From: an uncultured bacterium | Lineage (GTDB): Bacteria; Bdellovibrionota_C; UBA2361; SZUA-149; CALKYB01 | Length of the DNA: 6,324 bases | Assembly (NCBI GenBank): GCA_938003565.1 | Contig: CALKYB010000104.1 | Span: 1-6,324 of the forward strand | Direction of reading: 5' to 3' | In this document: positions 1-6,036 of the stretch, one piece after another | Position numbering within the stretch: position 1 is the first letter of the stretch | Layout of the letters: every line of letters starts with the position of its first letter | Program-made: the position numbers and the translations under genes | Notes under the pieces: generated by a model | Told to the model about the DNA's origin: nothing | Database searches by the model: none | Seen by the model: the letters and a program-made list of their open reading frames with translations, nothing else

Positions 1-1196
1 TAGAGAGTGAAGTTGGGAGGGGAGAGGGTAAATTTTGACTCACCCCTCCAAGAGAACTGAATATTGTTCACCTCCAATGATTCGAACTTAATACCCGATA
101 TTGCAGGGGTAATTTGTAGCTGGGATTCCTGGAGAGATTCCTCTAGCATTAAAGTCTTTATGAATGCAGGGGCTAACTGTAGGAAGTGTTGGAGTTTTAT
201 TTGAAAACTTGAGAATTTGCCGAGGATACGGATTAGAAACAACAAGCTTGTTGTCGTAGCAACCCAACTATATGCTCCCCAAAAAATGCTGGCATATGCT
301 AGAAAAGCAAGCACAAATCCGGATATCATTGTTGAAACTAGGTTTAGTAATGCATGATTTCTAGCTGTTTCCATTAGAAGCTTAGCTAGAGAATCGGAGT
401 AATATTTTCCGCGTTCAATCGCCTCGCTTTCTGCACCAGTGGAGCGGATTCTCTTGTAGTTGGTTAGGAGTTGATTGATATTGGAATAGTAGTCACTTGT
501 TTCTTCTACTATCTTTAACCCCAAGCGAGAGTTCCTGGAGACCAAAGATTTAAGAATAAACCAGGAACTTAAGCATGTAATGAGTGCTAAGGTGCTTAGA
601 AGAGGGGAGTTGAAAATTGCAAATATAAGGAAAATGACAATTAGAACAAAAGCAGAGGTGAGTTCAAGGAAAATAAAAATACAGGTAGTTGCTTCGTCCA
701 ACTGAGTGCCGAGAGCATTAACTAATTGTCCACTACGAAATTCTAAAAAATTCTCTAGTGAAGAAAGTATATGACGTTTGAATAAAGAGTTTCTTTTGCG
801 TCGCATGAAACTGGCTTGCAGCGACGCTGCGAGCCTGATTCTGGCCCAACTTAATAAGGCAATTAATAATAAGAAAAATAGGTAAAATACTAAAACCGCC
901 TCAAGGTGAATTGATGATCCTATACCCAGGCTCTCTAGGGTTTTAGTAACCAAGGAGGAAATGGAAGAATCAGTGATGCCCCCAATCTCAAGACCTAAGT
1001 TTTGTAAATAGAATTGACATATAGGAATAATAGAAATTAATCCGAAGCCTTCAAAGAACGTGGTGCAAAAGGAAAGAAAGAGCAGGGCTAAGAACTTAGT
1101 GCTCGAAATATTTTGAATTTCTTTAAAAATTCTAGAGATTGTTTGAATCTTGTTTAGCTGAAGCTTTCTGGAGGGAATGTTGATATTGCTCTTCAT
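1..1196 (-). CDS. Lasso peptide ABC exporter (D-type), 3' part outside window
   Basis: The frame is open from an ATG at 1196 to the window edge, giving 398 codons without a stop. It is one half-transporter: a membrane domain followed by the start of the ATPase domain. Hydrophobic segments lie near residues 35-62, 99-118, 171-195, 198-216, 283-306 and 312-326, the six spans of a type-I ABC exporter. The ATPase domain begins around residue 370; the motif VNNIQFSW (376-383) matches the strand leading to the A-loop aromatic residue (W383). Walker A and all later motifs lie beyond the edge. There is no N-terminal C39 peptidase domain, which fits lasso D proteins since B2 removes the leader. An in-frame TAA directly precedes the ATG, and no other ATG occurs for about 125 codons, so this start is favoured although it overlaps the end of the B2 gene by 65 bases. 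Role by family and context: export of the mature lasso peptide and self-immunity. Confidence 0.85.
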   Translation of the reverse strand, partial: MKSNINIPSRKLQLNKIQTISRIFKEIQNISSTKFLALLFLSFCTTFFEGFGLISIIPICQFYLQNLGLEIGGITDSSISSLVTKTLESLGIGSSIHLEAVLVFYLFFLLLIALLSWARIRLAASLQASFMRRKRNSLFKRHILSSLENFLEFRSGQLVNALGTQLDEATTCIFIFLELTSAFVLIVIFLIFAIFNSPLLSTLALITCLSSWFILKSLVSRNSRLGLKIVEETSDYYSNINQLLTNYKRIRSTGAESEAIERGKYYSDSLAKLLMETARNHALLNLVSTMISGFVLAFLAYASIFWGAYSWVATTTSLLFLIRILGKFSSFQIKLQHFLQLAPAFIKTLMLEESLQESQLQITPAISGIKFESLEVNNIQFSWRGESKFTLSPPNFTL

Positions 1197-1638
1197 TTAA
1201 CAACTCAGAAAATGGTAATCCTACCGTAGATTCTTCAAAAATAGTAAGACCATCATGGTCCACTACCCATGCATGCGCGTCCAGTGTAGCACTATCTGAA
1301 TTACGTACTCCAATCATTATTCTGCTTGGAATGCCCCTCTTGTTGGATAAATGGGCGAATACAAGGCTTCTTAGAAGGCAGTTGTCTGTTCCTAGTAGTC
1401 TTTTACTTAGTATTTCTAAAAGCTTGGAAAGTTTAGAAAGATAGTTTTCTTTAGATTTTTTAGTTTTTAGAAGATATTTCCCCTCAGCAAATTCCTTTAT
1501 CGATGCGAAGGAAAAGACTTGTAAAGACAGTCGATAGGCATATAGAAGAAAGATAATTTTGATAGATAGCCATTTCTCCGCAAGGGGTAGAGACAGGAAA
1601 TTGGAGAAAGCCCTGGCCAATGCGTTACTAGTCAGCAA
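1132..1638 (-). CDS. Lasso peptide leader peptidase, B2 (transglutaminase-like)
   Basis: 168 residues, the usual size of a stand-alone B2 protein. The C-terminal half has the transglutaminase-like cysteine protease pattern: DNCLLRSL with Cys87 as the expected nucleophile, then the typical GIPSRIMIGV segment (102-111), then LDAHAWV with His122. The third, acidic residue is probably Asp127 or Asp129, but I cannot fix which. The N-terminal 80 residues are hydrophobic and basic, as in other B2 proteins. The family cuts the precursor after the leader, at the residue following the conserved Thr, in a step that needs B1. The start is a TTG lying inside the last codons of the B1 gene (11-base overlap), so translation is probably coupled to B1; an AAAAGG lies about 11 bases upstream. 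No ATG is available nearby. The last 22 codons overlap the exporter gene. Confidence 0.9.
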   Translation of the reverse strand: MLTSNALARAFSNFLSLPLAEKWLSIKIIFLLYAYRLSLQVFSFASIKEFAEGKYLLKTKKSKENYLSKLSKLLEILSKRLLGTDNCLLRSLVFAHLSNKRGIPSRIMIGVRNSDSATLDAHAWVVDHDGLTIFEESTVGLPFSELLNEEQYQHSLQKASAKQDSNNL

Positions 1639-1909
1639 TTTCTATTAGGCCTTTTAGGTGTAAATCTTCGAGAAAGGATAAAACATCCTCCCGACAGCGG
1701 GAATTATCCACTTCGTATTCCTCTTCAATGAGTTCCACTATATCAGAAACTTGATGTTTTCCTGATAATAGTTCCCAGATTCTACTAGCTACATCTTCCA
1801 ATCCAAAATATAAGTTATTTGACGTATCCAGGATAACCTGGTCCGCACCAATTGAAGTTGAGAGATTTTTTGGGTTGGCAGAAACTATTGATTCAGTTGT
1901 TATTTTCAT
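1628..1909 (-). CDS. Lasso peptide leader-recognition protein, B1 (PqqD-like RRE)
   Basis: 93 residues with the PqqD-like fold called the RiPP recognition element. The first strands are seen at residues 24-35 (QVILDTSNNLYF), then GLEDVASRIWELLSG (36-50), a helix with an acidic run at 55-66, and the final winged-helix part ending in LEDLHLKGLIEI (80-91). This order and length match stand-alone B1 proteins. The family has no catalytic activity: it binds the precursor leader, mainly through the Tyr, Pro and Leu/Ile of the YxxPxL motif, and presents it to B2. It starts at ATG 1909, with AAAAGGGA at 1921-1928 as ribosome site; the 11-base spacing is slightly long. First gene of a B1-B2-D operon with overlapping frames, divergent from the cyclase gene. 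Confidence 0.92.
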   Translation of the reverse strand: MKITTESIVSANPKNLSTSIGADQVILDTSNNLYFGLEDVASRIWELLSGKHQVSDIVELIEEEYEVDNSRCREDVLSFLEDLHLKGLIEIAD

Positions 1910-2034
1910 TTGGTTGAGTTTCCCTTTTAGTGAATTTCAAAAGTTGATTAAGAATCCTAAGAATTTGGTAAGTGGGAAAAAGATCGGGGAAGCTGCTATA
2001 CAATGAATTCAGTTAATTGGGATGAAATCTAGCA
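1910..2034. other. Divergent intergenic region between B1 and the cyclase gene
   Basis: These 125 bases must drive the B1-B2-D operon leftward and the cyclase gene rightward. For the plus strand, TGCTATACA (1994-2002) resembles an extended -10 element (TATACA at 1997-2002 with TG at 1994-1995), which would start transcription near 2009; no fitting -35 is seen. For the minus strand I see no convincing -35/-10 pair, only a B1 ribosome site. No hairpin or strong palindrome is visible. Confidence 0.45.
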
Positions 2035-2069
2035 TTGAACCTAGAGAAAACCAAGATAAAAAAGGGTAA
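2022..2069 (+). other. 15-codon ATG reading frame overlapping the cyclase start
   Basis: An ATG at 2022 opens a 15-codon frame that ends in TAA at 2067-2069, in a different frame from the TTG-started cyclase gene. The two frames overlap across a run of six A residues (2058-2063). Skipping one A would join this ATG to the cyclase frame. It may be chance, a regulatory upstream ORF, or the remnant of the true start after an indel. There is no good ribosome site before the ATG. Confidence 0.25.
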
Positions 2070-3738
2070 CTTAAGTTCATTGTTTCTGGAGTCACCTGGA
2101 TTTGGGAAAAGTGTAGTGACTTCGTTTTCAGAAGGATCCCATGAGGTTTGGAGTATTGGGAATCTGAAAAATGAAAGGGCTGTTATTTCTAATTTAGGAC
2201 TTTCAATAAATCCCTGCTTTTCTGAAATAGTTTTAAAATCTTATCTACGCAATGGTCTTAAATTTGCAAGGGAGTTTAATGGTGAATTTGCCTTCGTTAT
2301 TCATCAAAGAGATAAGAATCTCTTGCTGGCGGCAAGGGATATTCTCGGTAATCAACCCCTTTACTACCTCCCAAATAGAGAGGGTTTGCCAAAATTTTCT
2401 TTTGATATTCGGGCTTTCGTTTCCAATAGGGTCCAAGGGGAATTGAATTATGCTGCGATAGGCGAGTATCTTTTGGGTGATTGTCTATCTTGGGAGCGAA
2501 CACTTTACCGTAGTATAAGCAGGGTCCCACCGGGTTATATTCTTAGTTGGCAAGATAGCAAACAACTGGACCGGGTTAAATACTGGGAGGTTCCCGAGGA
2601 AGTTGAGGGACTTTCATATTCAGATGCAGGAGAGCTTATACGTAACAAATTTTCTTCAGCCTTAGAAAGGCAAATTCCAAATGACCACGCATTTGCATTA
2701 AGTTTAAGCGGAGGTTTGGATTCTAGTGTTGTTTTTGCCGGTTTAGTGTCTGAGTTCCCTGATAGAGTAAGTAGGTTTACTCCGTTTACAACAAATTTTA
2801 CAGGTTTTGAGTGCGATGAGACCCAACTGGTTAGCCAACTTCTAGAAGCTTTTGATTTTCATACTCGAGCCAAGTTTATCGACGCGGACCTGGGCAATAA
2901 AAACTTTATCGCCGAAGAGTTTCAGACCTTTAGGGATTTTCCTAACTTTGCTAATGGCCTCTTTACTGCTCAAATTAAAAAAGCCGTAGCTGACTCCAGT
3001 TGTGAATACTTGTTTACGGGGTATGGCGCTGATGAGTTGTTTTCGTTTCCTCAACGGAAGCAGGAAAAGAAATGCTCTCCTATTGGCTACTTGATGGCTC
3101 TTTCTTCAAGGATATGTCCGTCAAAGGTTAAAAATTTTATGCGTGAGCAGGGAGTTCTTACCTCTTGGGTACCACCTTGGTTTACGAAAAAGTTCAGGGA
3201 TGACACTCAAATTAATGAGACGCTTAGTTCCGCATTTTTGTTTCCCTCGTTTTTAAACCCTGCTCGAAGGTCGTCATACAAGGCGTTGTTCGACCCTTGG
3301 GCAGTTAGAATGCGAGAGTTTGAAAGCCGCTCCGCGAGAGAGTATGGAATCAACATGCTTTCACCCTTCCAGGACTTAGAGTTTATTGAAGCTTGCTATA
3401 GTGTGCCAGGAGAATATTTTTCAGTAGATCCCCAATCGAATACTCCATCGCCAAAGATTTTTGAGCGAATAGCGTTGGGAGAGTATTTACCGCTACATTG
3501 TCGAAACTCCCGCACTAAGGTTGACTTTACAGGCGTAGTTAATCTTCTACTTAAGAAAGTAGAGGATGGGGAGTTTTCGAAGAATCTACCCTTTTATGAT
3601 TTAGGTTGGGTTGATAGGGAAGTATTGCTTAGAAGTTATACCGAATTTGTTTCTGGCAGGGGCTCAAAAGATAGACATAGCAATGCATGGAACTATTGGG
3701 CACTTCTTGGAGCTGCAGAGATCCTAAAGGAAGCTTAG
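2035..3738 (+). CDS. Lasso peptide cyclase, C (asparagine synthetase-like)
   Basis: 567 residues, typical of lasso C proteins. The N-terminal half keeps the glutamine-amidotransferase fold (FNGEFAF at 81-87, ARDILGNQPLYY at 100-111) but lacks the catalytic Cys2 of true asparagine synthetases, as expected for a cyclase that uses the peptide's own amine. The synthetase half has the PP-loop SLSGGLDSS (223-231), which binds ATP, and FTGYGADELF (327-336). Family reaction: adenylation of the ring Asp/Glu side chain and attack by the core N-terminal amine, closing the macrolactam around the threaded tail. The start given is TTG 2035, the only usual start codon after the in-frame stop at 2023-2025; GGGA at 2019-2022 is a distant ribosome site. 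A frame-shifted ATG at 2022 is discussed separately. The gene is opposite in strand to the rest of the cluster and converges on the kinase gene with 11 bases between. Confidence 0.93.
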   Translation: MNLEKTKIKKGNLSSLFLESPGFGKSVVTSFSEGSHEVWSIGNLKNERAVISNLGLSINPCFSEIVLKSYLRNGLKFAREFNGEFAFVIHQRDKNLLLAARDILGNQPLYYLPNREGLPKFSFDIRAFVSNRVQGELNYAAIGEYLLGDCLSWERTLYRSISRVPPGYILSWQDSKQLDRVKYWEVPEEVEGLSYSDAGELIRNKFSSALERQIPNDHAFALSLSGGLDSSVVFAGLVSEFPDRVSRFTPFTTNFTGFECDETQLVSQLLEAFDFHTRAKFIDADLGNKNFIAEEFQTFRDFPNFANGLFTAQIKKAVADSSCEYLFTGYGADELFSFPQRKQEKKCSPIGYLMALSSRICPSKVKNFMREQGVLTSWVPPWFTKKFRDDTQINETLSSAFLFPSFLNPARRSSYKALFDPWAVRMREFESRSAREYGINMLSPFQDLEFIEACYSVPGEYFSVDPQSNTPSPKIFERIALGEYLPLHCRNSRTKVDFTGVVNLLLKKVEDGEFSKNLPFYDLGWVDREVLLRSYTEFVSGRGSKDRHSNAWNYWALLGAAEILKEA

Positions 3739-3749
3739 ATTTACTATTA

Positions 3750-4697
3750 TTAGAGGGGTATTTCTTGTTGCCTGTCTAAGATAAGCTGCGCCATGTCTTT
3801 GGGAGAAAAACGTTTTAGGTTATAGTTTAGAGAGTATAGCTTACTCTGTTTGGAAAGTTTGGAGAGGAATCTAAATTGTTTATAGTGATGTTCTTTCTCA
3901 AGCGAAAAGGTATTGGATAGTAGCTTGAGTAGCTGTTGTTGGGACTGAATTGGATTAATTATTGAATCATTGCTCTCAATAGAGTTTTCGATGAGAAACA
4001 ATGCGGCCATTTTCTTTGGTTTTGTCTCGAAGTGAGATGATTCAGATAAGCGGAGTTTTTGTTTGGTCTTTTCTGAACTGACTAAGCTGCTGCTCTCAAT
4101 TTTTAGAGCTTTTGCGTGGGAAATTGAATCCGGCCATAGTCTGAGACAGGGATAGCTTGGTATCACATTTTCCTTATCGTCAAGTATTGCAAAGTCGTCA
4201 GTGACTAAATTGCATCCTAAATTCACAAAGGCAGTTGCTAGGGAAGATTTGCCCGCTCCTGAAGGGCCGGAAAAGATAAAAGCCTTATCGTTTACTGAGA
4301 TGGAGCTCGCGTGAATAACGAGTTCATGAAATATACTGCTTATGTAAGGGATAACATGGTCCAGAAGCAGGTGATTGATCGAGCTAGGGTCTAGAAAGCC
4401 GCTAAGATGAGAAACTATAGTGTTTTGATTCGGAATGAAAATAAAATCCTCACTACCAACAAAGTCGAAGCTAAATACTCCATCAGTGTTTTTGTAAATT
4501 TTTAACCATGGCTTATTGTTAGGGGACTTTTTAGTTTGTAGTAGATTTCGAGTGGCGTGAAGATCAGAAGCGATACGTTTTGGAGGCTTGGGTATGAATT
4601 CGATTTTGGTACCACTGCTACAGTCTTTAGCGGCCTGGAGCTCTAAGATTTTTTCTTTTGAGAGTATTAACAGATTGCCGAGTTTGTAATGATACAC
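3750..4697 (-). CDS. HPr kinase-like lasso peptide kinase
   Basis: 315 residues related to the C-terminal kinase domain of HPr kinase/phosphorylase. The segment at 126-151 carries a conserved His129 and the Walker A loop GPSGAGKS (144-151). Next come a helix, then LVTDDFAIL (164-172) with Asp167 and Asp168 in the position of the catalytic and metal-binding acids, and YPCLRLWPD (182-190). The N-terminal 110 residues do not resemble the standard HprK N-terminal domain. In lasso clusters of this family (the paeninodin type), such kinases phosphorylate the precursor's C-terminal Ser. Here the precursor gene lies 76 bases upstream on the same strand, so the pair is probably cotranscribed. The start is a GTG with an in-frame TAA two codons earlier and no visible ribosome site, which suggests weak translation relative to the precursor. 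The odd point is that the predicted core ends in Phe, not Ser. Confidence 0.85.
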   Translation of the reverse strand: MYHYKLGNLLILSKEKILELQAAKDCSSGTKIEFIPKPPKRIASDLHATRNLLQTKKSPNNKPWLKIYKNTDGVFSFDFVGSEDFIFIPNQNTIVSHLSGFLDPSSINHLLLDHVIPYISSIFHELVIHASSISVNDKAFIFSGPSGAGKSSLATAFVNLGCNLVTDDFAILDDKENVIPSYPCLRLWPDSISHAKALKIESSSLVSSEKTKQKLRLSESSHFETKPKKMAALFLIENSIESNDSIINPIQSQQQLLKLLSNTFSLEKEHHYKQFRFLSKLSKQSKLYSLNYNLKRFSPKDMAQLILDRQQEIPL

Positions 4698-4773
4698 GGT
4701 TTAGAGAAAGGAGCCAGCAATGGGGCTTGTATAGAGGGATTGAGATTCTGACAAAGATGTTATTTTAAAATTT

Positions 4774-4941
4774 CTAAAATCGTCGACCAAAAAAATCATT
4801 CGCCCTGTTTGATCCGCCAAACTTGGTGAGATCTTCGACCTTGCCATGCTCTTTGATTTCCGGTTTTCTATACGGCTTTTTTGTTTTAATCTTAGAAGAC
4901 GAGGCTTGGTTTTGAGCTTTGGTGAAATCTTTTTTATCCAT
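4774..4941 (-). CDS. Lasso peptide precursor, A
   Basis: A 55-residue peptide starting at ATG 4941, with an in-frame TAA four codons upstream. The leader is rich in Lys and holds the complete lasso leader motif: Tyr24, Pro27, Ile29, Gly33 and Thr39, with the exact YxxPx[I/L]xxxGxxxxxT spacing. Thr39 should be at position -2, so cleavage is expected after Lys40. The core is then FGGSNRANDFFGRRF (41-55), with Asp49 at core position 9, a correct position for a nine-residue macrolactam ring; the tail is six residues with bulky Phe and Arg to hold the thread. Starting at Gly42 instead would put Asp at 8, also allowed. No other acidic residue occurs in the core, so Asp49 is the only possible acceptor. 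No ribosome site is visible before the ATG. Neighbours on the same strand: the kinase downstream and the sugar transferase upstream. Identification rests on motif, core and context together. Confidence 0.92.
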   Translation of the reverse strand: MDKKDFTKAQNQASSSKIKTKKPYRKPEIKEHGKVEDLTKFGGSNRANDFFGRRF

Positions 4942-5053
4942 AATTTTGTTTTATAACGCTATGTGGATTCCTTTATTTTCTTACCAAGATATCATACCCG
5001 CAATATTTGGACAATTGAAAGTCTTTATTACAATTAGAGAGCCTGACCGATAG
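4942..5053 (-). promoter_or_regulatory. Region upstream of the precursor gene, weak promoter candidates
   Basis: These 112 bases separate the sugar transferase stop from the precursor start. Two minus-strand -10-like elements are seen. TATGAT (4996 down to 4991) would give a leader of about 43 bases. TATAAA (4955 down to 4950) would put the start of transcription about two bases before the ATG. Neither has a good -35. An ACAATT direct repeat (5011-5016 and 5030-5035 on the plus strand) lies just upstream of the first. No terminator follows the sugar transferase gene, so readthrough from it is possible. Confidence 0.35.
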
Positions 5054-5794
5054 TTATTTCAACTGAATGCCGAAAAACTTCTCTTTTCTTAGCCAAGGAA
5101 AGATGGTCATAAAGATTAGCAGTATATCACTTTTGATAGTTCGGTTTGCACAGTAAAAGAGGTCGGCGTAGATTTTTTGCTCTGGTTTATGGGATATGTG
5201 CTTACTAATTTGAGCTAAGCCTGTTATTCCTGGTTTTACTTCGAGTCTTTTATTCCAATCTGGTATCCATTGGTTTTTCTGATGAAATACAGGCCTTTCG
5301 GGTCGAGGACCCACCAAACTCATTTCTCCCTTGATCACATTTATGAGTTGAGGAAGCTCATCAAGTTTATATTTTCTGAGGATGGTGCCAATCTTGGTGA
5401 TTCTAGGATCTGAGTAGCTGGTGCAAATTTTTGGACCAGCCGCTTCAGCATCAATCACCATACTTCTGAATTTTAGAATACGAAATTTTTGACCGTTTTT
5501 GCCGAGCCTGATTTGGCGATAAATAACTGGTCCTCCTGAACTTACTTTTACGAGAAGGCAAAGGGCCCCCAGTAGGGGTGCCAAAAATATTAGTCCAATT
5601 AAACTAATTGTTCTCTCAGCCAATTCAAAATACATAGAATCGAAATATCCGGGTGCTGTTTCCAGAATTCTGGGTTTTGATGTTGAGTCTAGAGGCGAAG
5701 TAGATTCACCAGTCTTGGGTCTTACTTGGAGATCTAAATTACCCACGTCATTCTCAAGGATCTCCTTTAGGCTCGGGTTGATTTGGACTAACAT
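5054..5794 (-). CDS. Undecaprenyl-phosphate sugar-1-phosphate transferase (monotopic PGT)
   Basis: 246 residues of the bacterial sugar transferase family. After a polar N-terminal stretch (1-58) comes a single hydrophobic segment (62-84), as in the small monotopic members, without the extra N-terminal membrane spans of the long WbaP-like forms. Conserved blocks follow in order: GGPVIYRQIRLGKNGQKF (87-104), KFRSM (108-112), DPRITKIGTILRKYKLDELPQL (129-150) with the catalytic Asp145-Glu146 pair, GEMSLVGPRPERP (156-168) and VKPGITGLAQIS (186-197). The usual basic-x-x-Asp start of the membrane helix is replaced by ERTIS (60-64). Family reaction: transfer of a sugar-1-phosphate from a nucleotide sugar to polyprenyl phosphate at the inner face of the membrane, the first step of surface glycan synthesis. 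ATG 5794 has no clear ribosome site. It may be an unrelated glycan gene or a decorating enzyme of the cluster; the sequence does not decide. Confidence 0.88.
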   Translation of the reverse strand: MLVQINPSLKEILENDVGNLDLQVRPKTGESTSPLDSTSKPRILETAPGYFDSMYFELAERTISLIGLIFLAPLLGALCLLVKVSSGGPVIYRQIRLGKNGQKFRILKFRSMVIDAEAAGPKICTSYSDPRITKIGTILRKYKLDELPQLINVIKGEMSLVGPRPERPVFHQKNQWIPDWNKRLEVKPGITGLAQISKHISHKPEQKIYADLFYCANRTIKSDILLIFMTIFPWLRKEKFFGIQLK

Positions 5795-5912
5795 TTATAA
5801 ACTCAATAAAATAGGTTACGTGCTCTCACCTATAGAATCGGCAAATATCTGGATTTACTTGAGATTATGAAAGATTTTCAATGTTTTGGAGTATATTTTT
5901 GACCCTGACAAT

Positions 5913-5925
5913 TTGGGATTCCCAA
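5913..5925. repeat. 13-base palindrome, possible operator
   Basis: TTGGGATTCCCAA is a perfect inverted repeat with arms of six bases around a single central T. It lies between the divergent sugar transferase and small ORF genes and could be a dimeric regulator site. It is too short and lacks the T-run needed for a terminator. Confidence 0.3.
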
Positions 5926-5961
5926 TAATTACAGCTATTTGAGTCTGATCGGGTGCGTTTG

Positions 5962-6026
5962 TTAAATCAGTTCGTAAAAGGGGTAAATTCAAAAAACTAA
6001 CTTTATTGTCAACTAAACTGATTTAA
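5962..6026. repeat. 11-bp perfect inverted repeat at the small ORF promoter
   Basis: TTAAATCAGTT (5962-5972) is the exact reverse complement of AACTGATTTAA (6016-6026), with 43 bases between. The right arm sits between the -35 and -10 elements of the promoter at 6006-6036, a classical repressor position. The left arm is 54 bases upstream, about five helical turns, which would suit DNA looping. Confidence 0.45.
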
Positions 6027-6036
6027 TTGCTATAAT
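6006..6036 (+). promoter_or_regulatory. Strong extended -10 promoter of the small ORF
   Basis: TTGTCA (6006-6011) matches the sigma-70 -35 consensus in five of six bases. TGCTATAAT (6028-6036) is a perfect extended -10. The 19-base spacer is longer than the ideal 17, but an extended -10 tolerates this. Transcription should start about seven bases after the -10, near 6043, which is the first base of the ATG of the following ORF, so the transcript may be leaderless. Confidence 0.65.

Noticed and set aside
2245..3054. Short open frames of 60-80 codons on both strands inside the cyclase gene (for example 2245-2436, 2252-2446, 2297-2530 and 2842-3054)
   Set aside because: They lie wholly within a strongly supported coding sequence, have no ribosome sites and no recognisable protein features.
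2025..3742. Imperfect inverted repeat AAATCTAGC (2025-2033) and GCTTAGATTT (3733-3742) at the two ends of the inverted cyclase gene
   Set aside because: It would be attractive as an inversion site, but nine bases with one bulge are expected by chance in a comparison of this size.
4698..4773. Possible attenuator or terminator between the precursor and kinase genes
   Set aside because: Only a four-pair AGCC/GGCT stem and an AT-rich palindrome are seen, without a U-run.
5011..5035. Direct repeat ACAATT upstream of the precursor gene as an activator site
   Set aside because: Six AT-rich bases repeated once are weak evidence at this base composition.
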